DNA from: Saprospira grandis
Lineage (GTDB): Bacteria; Bacteroidota; Bacteroidia; Chitinophagales; Saprospiraceae
Assembly (NCBI RefSeq): GCF_027594745.1
Contig: NZ_CP110854.1
Span: forward strand, 4,186,551-4,250,550
Length of the DNA: 64,000 bases
Direction: 5' to 3'
The position numbers and the translations under genes are program-made. The notes below the pieces were generated by a model. The model ran no database searches. It was not told the DNA's origin and was given only the letters and a program-made list of their open reading frames with translations. Below, one piece after another: positions 1 to 8,983 of the stretch (its first letter is position 1; the number at the start of each line of letters is the position of its first letter).

Positions 1-180
1 GTAATTAAATACCAAGGTCACTGAAGTTCGCTCCCATTCTGTCCATTTTTCCCCATCAAATCCAGAATAATAATTATAATCTCGTCGAAACTGGTTGTTT
101 TCTTCCTGCGCTTGCAGGTTTCCCATAAAAATCAAAAAGCTAAATACACTGAGGAGGTAAATTCTTACTGACATAGACAT
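1..180 (-). CDS. N-terminus of a secreted protein, cut by the window edge
   Basis: The complement of the first 180 bases reads as 60 open codons starting MSMSVRIYLLSVF and running off the left edge. The first 25 residues form a classic Sec signal peptide: a short basic start, a hydrophobic core and an LQAQ end followed by EEN. The mature start contains an aromatic stretch, DYNYYSGFDGEKW. The start is the first ATG after the upstream repeat copy. A second ATG two codons later is an equally possible start. No family can be named from this fragment; it is probably an exported periplasmic or outer-membrane protein. Confidence 0.7.
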   Translation of the reverse strand, partial: MSMSVRIYLLSVFSFLIFMGNLQAQEENNQFRRDYNYYSGFDGEKWTEWERTSVTLVFNY

Positions 181-265
181 TCGTTTTAGTTTTTCTTCAA
201 TAGTTCAAAGAAAAAGCAGAACTGACCAACCTATCTGTACAGTTTTTATTTTTTTTATTTTTTTT

Positions 266-400
266 GGGGCTGTCCCTCGCCTTTGGCTCGGGTCGCTACG
301 CTGCGCAGCTCGCTGTTCGCTCGGCCCTGCGCAAAAAAACAAGTTTTTTGCTGGGTCTGCGGCTGCGCCGCACTGCTTCGCATCGCTCATCCGCTCATCT
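266..400 (-). repeat. GC-rich three-hairpin element, copy 1
   Basis: The G-run end (266) faces the start of the leftmost gene, 85 bp away. Read on the minus strand, the left hairpin is GCGGC-gca-GCCGC and the middle hairpin is GCAAAAAA-cttg-TTTTTTTGC. These are followed by the conserved GGGCCGAGC linker. Confidence 0.85.
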
Positions 401-485
401 AATTTTTTCAGGCCATTGTTTTTCTTCGGCGGTTTTGGTTTTGTTTTTTTTCTTGAAGCTAAAATTTTTCCCATTTTCCAGCAAA

Positions 486-668
486 CAAGGGCTTCAGCCC
501 GCCAGTTTGCATAGACTCACAACCATGGGCTTTAGCCCATGGCTGTAAAACAATTCTATACAAAAAATTCAGGGGTAAAAACAATTGCTATGCTTACCGC
601 CCTGGGCTGAAGCCCAGGGTTGCTAACTTGAGCGAACTGACGGAGAAAGTCCTTGTTCGCTTTTTTTT
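486..668. repeat. Cluster of small TRAA-loop hairpins
   Basis: Three short palindromes follow each other. They are GGGCT-tc-AGCCC near 490, a nine-base CCATGGGCT stem at 523-542, and CCCTGGGCT-ga-AGCCCAGGG at 600-619. A nested GCGAAC...GTTCGC hairpin with a T-run ends the cluster near 668. The same set in the same order recurs near 5544-5720. The rest of the 181-835 gap is AT-rich with no ORF of interest. Confidence 0.75.
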
Positions 669-732
669 CTCTTGTTTTGACCACCGCAGTTTTTTTAGCA
701 CAGAAAAAAATCATTGTTTTTTGGTCTAGTTG

Positions 733-756
733 CTAATTGAAAGCCGCTAATTGAAA
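733..756 (+). repeat. AT-rich double 11-mer (CTAATTGAAAG twice)
   Basis: Two direct copies of CTAATTGAAAG are separated by CCG, giving a 14-bp period. The motif recurs at least nine times in the window, often at the outer edge of a GC-rich element. Confidence 0.75.
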
Positions 757-835
757 ATCATTTTTTTAAGCCAAAGCTAATGCACTGTAAAAATATTTAA
801 TTACTTTAAAGTCTTTACAAACCAATACACTTCCT

Positions 836-1267
836 ATGTCTAAACTATATCACACCAAAAGAAAAAGATACAAGTCAGCCTCTAGTTATAAATCTATAGA
901 GCTTGTTCATAATACTCAGGATGATTCCACATTTGAGGATTTACCTTTAGATGATGTTCCTCTTATTGTTTCTGCCAAACAAGGGGAACAACTCCTAATT
1001 ACACTTAATGCTCCTGATACTTGGAACAATGGAAAAGAAAATAATGCAGGAACCTGGTTTGCAATTGAGGTCAATGACCAAATAATTGGTAAGGGTGTCT
1101 ATTTTACTGGACAAAAAGGTCAAAGAGTTCCCATCAGTATACAAGCTGTTTATGAAGTAACAGAAGATGCCAATTTAAAAGTGAAAGGGAAATGGGCAGT
1201 TTGTAATAGTGGAAAATCTTTTATTGGTGCTTTTTCTGAAACGACCTTGACGGTGCTTAAAGTTTAA
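836..1267 (+). CDS. Orphan protein of unknown function (143 aa)
   Basis: I do not recognise this protein. It has no signal peptide or membrane segment. The first 20 residues are strongly basic (KRKRYK). The rest looks like an all-beta domain, with alternating hydrophobic strands such as GTWFAIEV and GKGVYFTG. It ends at a stop codon that directly abuts the first unit of a 480-bp tandem repeat array. Its coding sequence is AT-richer than the housekeeping genes here, and it sits alone between repeat blocks, so it may be acquired. The ATG at 836 has no clear Shine-Dalgarno site, as is usual in this phylum. Confidence 0.7.
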   Translation: MSKLYHTKRKRYKSASSYKSIELVHNTQDDSTFEDLPLDDVPLIVSAKQGEQLLITLNAPDTWNNGKENNAGTWFAIEVNDQIIGKGVYFTGQKGQRVPISIQAVYEVTEDANLKVKGKWAVCNSGKSFIGAFSETTLTVLKV

Positions 1268-2843
1268 GCAGAAAAAATTGTGGTAAAAAAATCCATTCAT
1301 TGCCATTAGGCCAGTTTTTTCCAAGAGATATTTTTGTCCTTGTTTTTTGGTCAACTGGCTAATTGAAAGCCGCTATTTGAAAGGAGAATTTTTATCTCCC
1401 TCATAAATTTCATAGGAACCCTAGGGCCAAGGCCCTAGGCTAAGCAAAAAATTATCATCCCCTCATTCGAGGGGATTTTTTTTGGCGGTTGTGGTTGGGC
1501 GGTTGTTTGTTTTTGTCACTAAAAATTCAGGGATAAAAAACAACTGCTATTAGTTCGGCCCTGGGCTGAAGCCCAGGGTTGCTAACTTGAGCGAACTAGC
1601 GGACTAAAGTCCTTGTTCGCTTTTTCGAGCTGCTTGTTTTTATTTAGTTTTTTTGGACCAGTGGGTTAAAACCCACAGCAAAAAAAATGGCCATTCTACA
1701 TCCAAAAAAATGAGCCGATGGTTGAAACCATCGGCCCATAGCATCTAGCAGAAAAAATTGTGGTAAAAAATCATTCATCGCCATCAGGCCAGTTTTTTCC
1801 AAGAGAAATTTTTGTCCTTGTTTTTTGGCCTAGTTGCTAATTGAAAGCCGCTATTTGAAAGGGGGAGTTTTCATCCCTCATAAATTTCATAGGAACCCTA
1901 GGGCCAAGGCCCTAGGCTAAGCAAAAAATTATCATCCCCTCATTCGAGGGGATTTTTTTTGGGGCTGTGGTTGGGCGGTTGTTTGTTTTATTGGAAAAAT
2001 AACTCCACACTAAAAATTCAGGGGTAAAGACAACTGCTATTAGTTCGGCCCTGGGCTGAAGCCCAGGGTTGCTAACTTGAGCGAACTAGCGGACTAAAGT
2101 CCTTGTTCGCTTTTTCGAGCTGCTTGTTTTTATTTAGTTCTTTTGAACCAGTGGGTTAAAACCCACAGCAAAAAGGGAGGACATTCTACATCCAAAAAAA
2201 TGAGCCGAAGGTTAAAACCATCGGCCCATAACATCTAGCAGAAAAAATTGTGGTAAAAAAATCCATTCATTGCCATTAGGCCAGTTTTTTCCAAGAGAAA
2301 TTTTTGTCCTTGTTTTTTGGTCAACTGGCTAATTGAAAGCCGCTATTTGAAAGGAGAATTTTTATCTCCCTCATAAATTTCATAGGAACCCTAGGGCCAA
2401 GGCCCTAGGCTAAGCAAAAAATTATCATCCCCTCATTCGAGGGGATTTTTTTTGGGGCTGTGGTTGGGCGGTTGTTTGTTTTTGTCACTAAAAATTCAGG
2501 GATAAAAAACAACTGCTATTAGTTCGGCCCTGGGCTGAAGCCCAGGGTTGCTAACTTGAGCGAACTAGCGGACTAAAGTCCTTGTTCGCTTTTTCGAGCT
2601 GCTTGTTTTTATTTAGTTCTTTTGAACCAGTGGGTTAAAACCCACAGCAAAAAGGGAGGACATTCTACATCCAAAAAAATGAGCCGAAGGTTAAAACCAT
2701 CGGCTCATAACATCTAGCAGAAAAAATTGTGGTAAAAAATTCATTCATCGCCATCAGGCCAGTTTTTTCCAAGAGAAATTTTTGTCCTTGTTTTTTGGCC
2801 TAGTTGCTAATTGAAAGCCGCTATTTGAAAGGGGGATTTAAGG
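1268..2843 (+). repeat. Tandem array of about 480-bp units, 3.3 copies
   Basis: Units begin at 1268, 1748, 2238 and 2717 (spacings 480, 490 and 479), each at the word GCAGAAAAAATTGTGG. The last unit is cut at about 2843, where a GC-rich element starts. Each unit holds the same ordered parts: the AT-rich double 11-mer, a GGAGA/TCTCC hairpin, a CCTAGGGCC-aa-GGCCCTAGG hairpin, a CCCCTC-attc-GAGGGG hairpin with a T-run, a CCCTGGGCT hairpin, a nested GCGAAC...GTTCGC hairpin, a GTGGGTT-aa-AACCCAC hairpin and a CCGATGGTT hairpin. There is no convincing ORF. Indels and base changes separate the units. Confidence 0.9.
1459..1482 (+). terminator. Terminator-like hairpin inside the tandem repeat
   Basis: CCCCTC-attc-GAGGGG is followed by ATTTTTTTT. 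It lies 190 bp after the stop codon of the 836-1267 gene and recurs once per repeat unit (near 1940 and 2430), then again near 5455 and 56410. Confidence 0.6.
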
Positions 2844-2879
2844 GCCGAAGAAAAACGATCAGAGAAAAAACTAAGGTTG

Positions 2880-3000
2880 TGCGGCCCAGCGCTGCGCAGC
2901 CGTGGCCGAAGGCCAGACCAAAGCCCGCAGGGCTGCAGGGCCGAGCAGACCTGCGAGCGGCGCAGCATAGCGGCGGCCAGCTTTGCTGGCCGCGGGCCCC
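2880..3000 (+). repeat. GC-rich three-hairpin element, copy 2
   Basis: The hairpins are GGCC-gaa-GGCC, AGCCC-gca-GGGCT and GGCCAGC-ttt-GCTGGCC. The CCCC end stops 18 bp from the stop codon of the following minus-strand gene. The AT-rich double 11-mer of the fourth tandem unit forms its left edge. Confidence 0.9.
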
Positions 3001-3018
3001 AAAATGAAAAATAAATTT

Positions 3019-5220
3019 CTACTCTAAAAAGCTGTACTTATAATGGTATAGCGGAACGATAGAGCCAGTGAAAAAAGATGGGCTATGTGCTGGACCAACA
3101 AAAACCTCTTTTTTGTAATCAAATTGAGCTTGGCTATTTTTTTGGTGCTGCAGAGGGAGCGCAAAGCTTTTGTAAAAACTCAAATCGGAAAGCCGATAAA
3201 GTGTATGGATCAATTTTCCATCTTTTGGGTAGCAATGCACCAAATAATCGAGTTCTTTTCTGGCAGGCAGTTTATCATTGGGTCCATAATTTTGATTGTG
3301 TTTTTTGCTGGCCAGAAAAAACTCTTCCTGCTCCATCACTTTTATTTGATCATTGCTCCTGCCTTTGGCCATATCGAGGAGCAAATAATTTTTTTCCTGA
3401 TTTTTTAGCAAGGCCCAAGCCGATAGCTGCATTTTGTATCGATAAATAGGAGCAATTGGAATTTGCTGGCCCGAAAAGCTATAGAGTTCTGTACGCTTGC
3501 CTATGGCTAGGCTAGCAAATTTATGCCCTTCTCGATAGTCGGCAATCATTTGAGGCAGAAAAGAATGCTCCGCTTTGAATAATTTGTTTGGCCCCAAAAG
3601 TTTTCCCGTATAAAGCATTATTAAATCTGGCTTGGGCTGATAGGGCCTTTCCTTAGTTTTTATAGAATCATCTATATGAACAAAACTGTCGATGAGAATC
3701 CCTTTTTTATTATGTAAGACCATTAGCCCTGGCCGATCATAGTGTTCTGTAGCAAACTGTATGTTTTTTTCATGATCGAGGATAAATCCCCCCCTGAGAT
3801 CTATATCTAATAAGGGCTTTGCCTTTAAAACATCATAAAAATAGAAGTTAGGATATTCGTAAATGCTATAAACGCCCCAAAATGCTTTATTTTTCTGTGG
3901 AACAACAATGTATTTGCCCTCCAATTCTTTGCTGAGCTGCCCATTTTCATAGCGAAAAACCGTTTGGATATTTTGTGGATTAGGGCGACGGTCAATGAAA
4001 AAATAAAGATTATTTTGCTCTGGGCGTTTAATCGTAAAAAATTCTTCATTAGCAAAAGATTGCTTGATTATCAATTGGCTAGGCGTTTTGCGATTATTAA
4101 AATCAACTTCAACATAATAATTATGTTGAGGGCTGCCTATTCCCAACAAAAACTGTTGTTCTTTATGGCCAATATCGAGGAGATGTATCCAACGGCTTGA
4201 AGAATTGGCTGGAATTCCCTCTGGCAGTTTAATTTTTCTATTATTCAAGCAATTAAAAAAATAGTCTTGCCCTTCATTTTGGTAAACAAAAAAGGCTTCT
4301 CGTTCAGCTTCATTTGTTCTGTAGGCAAATAGCTTGTAGCTTTGGCCAGAGAGCGTTCTTATTTTTTTACCATAAATATCTGAGACGTAAATTTTGTTTT
4401 CGCCAGCTTTGGAAATCAAAAAATCTCGATTCAATCTATGTTCTACAGTTTTTTTATTAAAACTCTTGGGCAATAGCCAGACCTTATCTTTGCCTTTGTC
4501 TACAATTGCTTTGCGGCCATTTTCAAACTGAATTAGATAGCTATCTAACGTTAGTAATTGAATTTTGCTTAATTTTTTCGTGCTACTCCAAAGCAAGTTC
4601 CCATTTTCTGAAGAATAAAAACAAAGGCTATCTCCCTGATAAAAAAGTTGTGGGTCGCTGTAAGGAGAAGCTAAAAAATGATGATTTTTTAGCTCTTGGT
4701 AGTTTTCTGTCTTACAATTAAGAATAAAGGTTTTGCCTTCTTTTTGGGCTAGGGCAAAATGTCGTTCTGCTCCAGCAAAAAAGCGAAAGAAGTCAAAACT
4801 ATCCTGCTCAAATAGATAGCTTTTTTTCTTTTGGTCATAAATCCGAATAATTAGTTTACCCTTTGGAATTTTTGGTCCGTTCCAAATAGGATCATTAGGT
4901 TCGGGCCAGCTTTCGTTGGCTTTTAGTGCTAGGGCTTTTCCTTTTTTATCAAAAACAGTTTGAATTACAGCCTGCGGTTGTCCGCCCATATTTATGAAAG
5001 TAAGGCCCAAAAAAGCAGTTGGTTTTTCTAGCAAACTATCTTGCTCAAGAGGAATAATAATTTTTCCAGTTGCAGACAAAAGTCCTTGCTTGTTTTCACT
5101 TTTGGCTAAATATTGCCCATTTTGGCTAGGCCAAACGGCATCGTATGCTTTTTGCCAGCTTTGTGCAAAAACTGCAGAGGATAAAAAAAGTCCCAAAAAT
5201 AACAGGATAATTTTGTGCAT
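3019..5220 (-). CDS. Large secreted protein of unknown function (733 aa)
   Basis: Residues 1-19 form a signal peptide ending in FAQ. Residues 40-60 (GLLSATGKIIIPLEQ) resemble one unit of the WG-type repeat (a glycine, then G.IIIP). The remainder has many short beta-rich blocks with FxY and YxYDxx patterns, which would fit a propeller-like or repeat fold. No enzyme motif, lipobox or T9SS sorting domain is clear; the C-terminus ends YHYKYSFLE. It is monocistronic, with a repeat-filled gap on each side. I infer an exported surface or periplasmic protein and assign no function. Confidence 0.75.
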   Translation of the reverse strand: MHKIILLFLGLFLSSAVFAQSWQKAYDAVWPSQNGQYLAKSENKQGLLSATGKIIIPLEQDSLLEKPTAFLGLTFINMGGQPQAVIQTVFDKKGKALALKANESWPEPNDPIWNGPKIPKGKLIIRIYDQKKKSYLFEQDSFDFFRFFAGAERHFALAQKEGKTFILNCKTENYQELKNHHFLASPYSDPQLFYQGDSLCFYSSENGNLLWSSTKKLSKIQLLTLDSYLIQFENGRKAIVDKGKDKVWLLPKSFNKKTVEHRLNRDFLISKAGENKIYVSDIYGKKIRTLSGQSYKLFAYRTNEAEREAFFVYQNEGQDYFFNCLNNRKIKLPEGIPANSSSRWIHLLDIGHKEQQFLLGIGSPQHNYYVEVDFNNRKTPSQLIIKQSFANEEFFTIKRPEQNNLYFFIDRRPNPQNIQTVFRYENGQLSKELEGKYIVVPQKNKAFWGVYSIYEYPNFYFYDVLKAKPLLDIDLRGGFILDHEKNIQFATEHYDRPGLMVLHNKKGILIDSFVHIDDSIKTKERPYQPKPDLIMLYTGKLLGPNKLFKAEHSFLPQMIADYREGHKFASLAIGKRTELYSFSGQQIPIAPIYRYKMQLSAWALLKNQEKNYLLLDMAKGRSNDQIKVMEQEEFFLASKKHNQNYGPNDKLPARKELDYLVHCYPKDGKLIHTLYRLSDLSFYKSFALPLQHQKNSQAQFDYKKEVFVGPAHSPSFFTGSIVPLYHYKYSFLE

Positions 5221-5351
5221 TTTTTGTTTCGTATTTAATAATGAAGGCGTTTTTTGCCAGTTTAAGGTAAAATGCCTTTTAATAAAAGCGTTACAGCTAA
5301 AAGTTGTTTTTTTTAGACGCTAAAAAAATTGGGCAGTTTTTGGCCCAATTA

Positions 5352-5376
5352 CTAATTGAAAGCTGCTAATTGAAAG
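5352..5376 (+). repeat. AT-rich double 11-mer
   Basis: CTAATTGAAAG occurs twice with spacer CTG. It opens a truncated relative of the 480-bp unit, with the CCTAGGGCC hairpin near 5413 and the CCCCTC/GAGGGG hairpin near 5455. Confidence 0.7.
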
Positions 5377-5860
5377 GGAAATTTTTATCTCCCCCATAAA
5401 TTTCATAGGAACCCTAGGGCCAAGGCCCTAGGCTAAGCAAAAAATTGTCATCCCCTCATTCGAGGGGATTTTTCTTTGCGGTTGTTGTTGGGGGGCTGTT
5501 GTTTTTTCTTGAAGCTAAAATTTTTCCCATTTTCCAGCAAACAAGGGCTTCAGCCCGCCAGTTTGCATAGACTTGCAACCATGGGCTTTAGCCCATGGCC
5601 CTAAAACAATTCTAAACTAAAAACTTAGGGATAAAAACAATTGCTATTATTTATGCCCTGGGCTGAAGCCCAGGCTTGCTAACTTGAGCGAACTGACGGA
5701 GAAAGTCCTTGTTCGCTTTTTTTTGGGGGCAGTTTTTTTCTTTGGCTTTTCTAGAACCAGTGGGTTAAAACCCACAGCAAAAAAGAGAACCATTCTACAT
5801 CCAAAAAAATGAGCCGATGGTTAAAACCATCGGCTCATAACATCTAGCAGAAAAAATTCT
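5377..5860. repeat. Dispersed relative of the 480-bp repeat unit
   Basis: This is a single copy of the hairpin series seen at 1268-2717, with the 486-668 cluster inserted in its middle. It contains CCTAGGGCC, CCCCTC/GAGGGG with a T-run, GGGCT-tc-AGCCC, CCATGGGCT, CCCTGGGCT, GCGAAC/GTTCGC, GTGGGTT and CCGATGGTT stems in that order. No gene is visible in the gap 5221-6321. Confidence 0.8.
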
Positions 5861-5879
5861 GTTGTTTTTAACCCAATTG

Positions 5880-5904
5880 CTAATTGAAAGCCGCTATTTG
5901 AAAG
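5880..5904 (+). repeat. AT-rich double 11-mer at the edge of copy 3
   Basis: CTAATTGAAAG is followed by CCG and the variant CTATTTGAAAG. It stands about 50 bp left of GC-rich copy 3, the same arrangement as at 2810 and 23840. Confidence 0.7.
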
Positions 5905-5951
5905 GGGGATTTAAGGGCCGAAGAAAAACGATCAGAGAAAAAACTAAGGTT

Positions 5952-6224
5952 GTGCGGCCTAGCGATGTGCAGCAGTGGCCGCAGGCCAGACCCAGCAAAA
6001 AACTTGTTTTTTTGCGCAGGGCCGAGCGAGCAGCGAGCTGCGAAACGTAGCGCCGCAAGGCGAAGCCGCAGCGGAGGCCCCAGAACAGCAGTGAGCTGCG
6101 ACAACAAGGACTTTAGTCCGCAGTTCGACGACCGAAGGGAGTAAATGTAGCGCCGCAAGGCGAAGCCGCAGCGACAACAAGCCCTTTAGGGCGCCAGTTC
6201 GACGACTGAAAGGAGTAACGCCCC
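5952..6224 (+). repeat. GC-rich three-hairpin element, copy 3 (long form)
   Basis: The hairpins are GGCC-gca-GGCC and GCAAAAAA-cttg-TTTTTTTGC. After the linker this long form adds two cassettes of the type GACAACAAG...TTCGACGAC...GGAGTAA. It ends in CCCC 97 bp before argS, so it may lie in the argS leader. Confidence 0.85.
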
Positions 6225-6321
6225 AAAACAAAATACTCCTCCAAAAAAAGAAGATTTTAGGGGCAAAGCTTTTCTTTTCCGTCAACAAAGGTTTTATTTG
6301 CAAAAAATTTAAGTTTAAGGA

Positions 6322-8256
6322 ATGATTTATATAGAAACAAGACTCAAAACGGCCCTGAAAGAGGGATTGAATACGCTTTATGGCCTAGAAAATTTGGCCG
6401 ACAAACAACTACAGATCAATCAAACCCCTAAAAATTTTGAGGGCCAACTTTCTGTCTTAGTTTTTCCTTTTGTTCGAGCGGCTCGTAAAAAACCAGAGCA
6501 GGTAGCTGAGGAGGTAGGACAATATTTGCTAGAAAACTGTCCCGAAGTGGCCGCTTTTAATGTGGCCAAAGGATTTTGCAATTTGGAAATTGCCGATCTT
6601 TATTGGCAAGAATTATTGGCCGATTTGCTTCGCAATCCAAATTATGGGCAAGGCGCAAGAAAAGAGAGTGAAATTTTGGTCGAATATTCTTCGCCCAATA
6701 CCAATAAGCCTTTGCATTTGGGGCATGTTCGCAACAACCTTTTGGGGTATTCTACTGCAGAATTGCTCAAATTTGCGGGCTATTCGGTAAAAAAAGTACA
6801 AATCATCAATGATCGTGGGATTCACATTTGTAAATCTATGTTGGCCTGGCAACTGTTTGGCGAAGGCGAAACGCCAGAAAGCAGCGGATTAAAAGGCGAT
6901 CATTTGGTGGGTAAATATTATGTGCGCTTTGAGCAAGCTTTTCAGGCAGAATATAAAATTTGGCAGGCAACTGAAGCTGGACAAGCTGCTTTTGCTGCCT
7001 TTTTAGCCGATGAGAAAAAATATAAGAAGGCCGTAAAAGAGCTGACCAAAAAATCGAAAGATAAAAAGACAGCCCCCACAGAAGAAGCGCTGCAAGCTTA
7101 CTTTTTTAAGTCTGTTTATAAAAATAGTTATTTCAATCAGAGTAGCGAATTGGGCCAAAAAGCCAAGGCAATGCTACAAGCTTGGGAGGCTGGCGATGCA
7201 GAAGTGCAGGCCCTTTGGGAAAAAATGAACAATTGGGTTTATGCCGGTTTTGCTTCTACCTATAAGCGCATGGGGGTAGATTTTGACAAAAATTATTATG
7301 AGTCGAATACCTACCTCAAAGGAAAAGAACTGGTTGAAAATAATTTGAAGAGTGATTCGCCGATCTTTTTCAAAAAAGATGATGGATCTACTTGGATTGA
7401 CTTGACCGATGCCAAATTGGACCAAAAAGCGGTTTTACGTAAAGATGGTACCTCTATGTACATCACTCAAGATATGGGCACCGCTTTGCTTCGCTATGAA
7501 GATTATAAAATGGATCGTATGGTCTATGTGGTAGGCAATGAACAAGAATATCACTTCCAAGTTCTTTTTGAAATTTTGAACCGCCTCGGGCAACCTTATG
7601 CAAAAAATTGCCATCACCTTTCTTATGGTATGGTAGAATTGCCCGAAGGAAAAATGAAATCTCGTGAAGGGACCGTGGTGGATGCCGATGATTTGATGCA
7701 AACGCTAATTGATGAGGTGGCCAAAGCCTCTAATGAACGCGATATGCTTAGCGCTTTGCCCATGGAAGAACAAAAAGAAATTCATGAGGCCGTTGCTTTG
7801 GGCGCACTAAAATTTTTCATTTTAAAAGTAGAGCCCAGAAAAGGAATGCTCTTCGATCCTAAAGAGTCTATTGACTTACAAGGACAAACGGGCCCTTATA
7901 TTCAAAATGCTTTTGTTCGCTGCCAGTCGGTGCAAAGAGCTTTTGCCGAGAAAAATTTTAGCAAAACCACTTATGCCGAGCATAAATTGGAGCCGATTGA
8001 AAGAGAATTGCTGTTAAATATTGAGCTTTTCCCTAACTTGGTCCAAAGAGCAGCCGAGCAATATAATCCCGCCGAAATTGCCAACTACCTTTATCAACTA
8101 GCCAAAACTTATCATCAGTTTTGGAATATCGTAAAAATTCTAGATGCAGATGCCCCTCAAGCGAGTAGCTTCCGTCTAGATCTTAGCCAGGCCGTAGCTC
8201 AAGTGATTGCGCAGGCCGGAGCTATTTTAGGTATGAAAATGCCTAGTCGGATGTAA
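6322..8256 (+). CDS. argS: Arginine--tRNA ligase
   Basis: Class Ia aminoacyl-tRNA synthetase that charges tRNA-Arg with arginine in the cytoplasm. Both ATP-binding signatures are visible: the HIGH box as HLGH at residues 132-135, after SSPNTNKP, and a KMSKS-like KMKSR at 444-448 followed by EGT. The N-terminal domain (residues 1-110) and the C-terminal helical anticodon-binding domain (about 520-644, with the QGQTGPYIQ region before it) are in the usual order. At 644 residues it is longer than typical bacterial ArgRS; a lysine-rich insert near residues 225-265 explains much of this. The ATG follows AAGG at a good distance. It stands alone on the plus strand. Confidence 0.97.
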   Translation: MIYIETRLKTALKEGLNTLYGLENLADKQLQINQTPKNFEGQLSVLVFPFVRAARKKPEQVAEEVGQYLLENCPEVAAFNVAKGFCNLEIADLYWQELLADLLRNPNYGQGARKESEILVEYSSPNTNKPLHLGHVRNNLLGYSTAELLKFAGYSVKKVQIINDRGIHICKSMLAWQLFGEGETPESSGLKGDHLVGKYYVRFEQAFQAEYKIWQATEAGQAAFAAFLADEKKYKKAVKELTKKSKDKKTAPTEEALQAYFFKSVYKNSYFNQSSELGQKAKAMLQAWEAGDAEVQALWEKMNNWVYAGFASTYKRMGVDFDKNYYESNTYLKGKELVENNLKSDSPIFFKKDDGSTWIDLTDAKLDQKAVLRKDGTSMYITQDMGTALLRYEDYKMDRMVYVVGNEQEYHFQVLFEILNRLGQPYAKNCHHLSYGMVELPEGKMKSREGTVVDADDLMQTLIDEVAKASNERDMLSALPMEEQKEIHEAVALGALKFFILKVEPRKGMLFDPKESIDLQGQTGPYIQNAFVRCQSVQRAFAEKNFSKTTYAEHKLEPIERELLLNIELFPNLVQRAAEQYNPAEIANYLYQLAKTYHQFWNIVKILDADAPQASSFRLDLSQAVAQVIAQAGAILGMKMPSRM

Positions 8257-8345
8257 TTTTTTATTTTGTTTTACTTTTTTTTAAAAAAAGTGCTATTATT
8301 GCGGCCAATATTATTTTTTTTAAATTACTTAATAAATTCAAACAA

Positions 8346-8846
8346 ATGAAACAGTTTGTTCGTCTTTCTCTCCTTATGCTAATCGTTTTTAGCTTGGGGT
8401 CTTGCCAACAGCGCATGGTTGACTTTACCATCATTTCTACAAAAAATGTAGATCTTAGCAATGCTGCAAACTTCAAAAAGGGAAAAGAGCGTGTTAAAGG
8501 ACAAGACATTGCTCACATTATCTTAGTTATTCCTACAGGTTTTCCTAATCTAAAAGAAGCTATTGATAGAGCTATTGAAGTAACTCCTGGTGCAGTTGCC
8601 CTAACTGATGGAGTTATCTATTCTAAATCTTTCTACTTTTTCCTTTATGGCCAAAATGGTTACATTGTAGAAGGTACACCCCTTATCGATCCTTCACTTA
8701 CTAGCAATGAGCAAGAAGACTTCCCTGCTTATGCAAAAGTTACTTATGACAAAAAAGGTAACTATGTAGTGGAAGAACTTACTGAAGAAGAGTACACTAC
8801 TTACAAGAAAAAATTTGTTCCTAAGGCTCTTAAGTCAACTATCTAG
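8346..8846 (+). CDS. Lipoprotein of unknown function (166 aa)
   Basis: A lipoprotein signal peptide with lipobox LGSC (Cys20) is clear, followed by QQRMVDFTIISTKNVDL. The MVDFTIIST-KNVD block looks like a conserved family signature, but I cannot name a function. The middle (residues 55-100) has an ILVIPTGFPNLKEAIDRAIE helix-strand pattern and the C-terminus is charged. It is probably anchored in a membrane facing the periplasm. It is monocistronic: argS ends 89 bp upstream and a strong terminator follows 24 bp after the stop. Confidence 0.85.
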   Translation: MKQFVRLSLLMLIVFSLGSCQQRMVDFTIISTKNVDLSNAANFKKGKERVKGQDIAHIILVIPTGFPNLKEAIDRAIEVTPGAVALTDGVIYSKSFYFFLYGQNGYIVEGTPLIDPSLTSNEQEDFPAYAKVTYDKKGNYVVEELTEEEYTTYKKKFVPKALKSTI

Positions 8847-8870
8847 GATAAGTTTTTTGCTTAAATCAAA

Positions 8871-8904
8871 AAGCCCATACAGAAATTCTGTATGGGCTTT
8901 TCTT
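8871..8904 (+). terminator. Rho-independent terminator
   Basis: AAGCCCATACAG-aaatt-CTGTATGGGCTT is a 12-bp perfect stem followed by a T-rich tail. It closes the 8346-8846 lipoprotein gene. Confidence 0.9.
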
Positions 8905-8915
8905 ATTCTCCTCCC

Positions 8916-8940
8916 CTTTCAATTAGCCACTTTCAATTAA
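8916..8940 (-). repeat. AT-rich double 11-mer, solo copy
   Basis: Read on the minus strand this is TTAATTGAAAG, then TGG and CTAATTGAAAG. No GC-rich element stands beside this copy, so the motif can exist alone. Confidence 0.65.
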
Positions 8941-8948
8941 AACAACAC

Positions 8949-8983
8949 AAAAAAAATCGCTGAGGAAAAATCTCCTCAGCGAT
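8949..8983 (-). terminator. Orphan terminator-like stem-loop on the minus strand
   Basis: ATCGCTGAGGA-aaaatc-TCCTCAGCGAT is an 11-bp perfect stem at 8956-8983. The flanking A-run at 8949-8955 would be a U-run in a minus-strand transcript. No convincing minus-strand gene lies upstream of it. Confidence 0.5.

Noticed and set aside
1586..1622. tRNA-like fold in the nested GCGAAC...GTTCGC hairpin
   Set aside because: It has a stem within a stem but no acceptor, T-arm or CCA, and it repeats once per 480-bp unit together with a T-run.
1268..2843. CRISPR array
   Set aside because: Units are about 480 bp with conserved internal hairpins and no unique 30-40 bp spacers; no cas gene is nearby.
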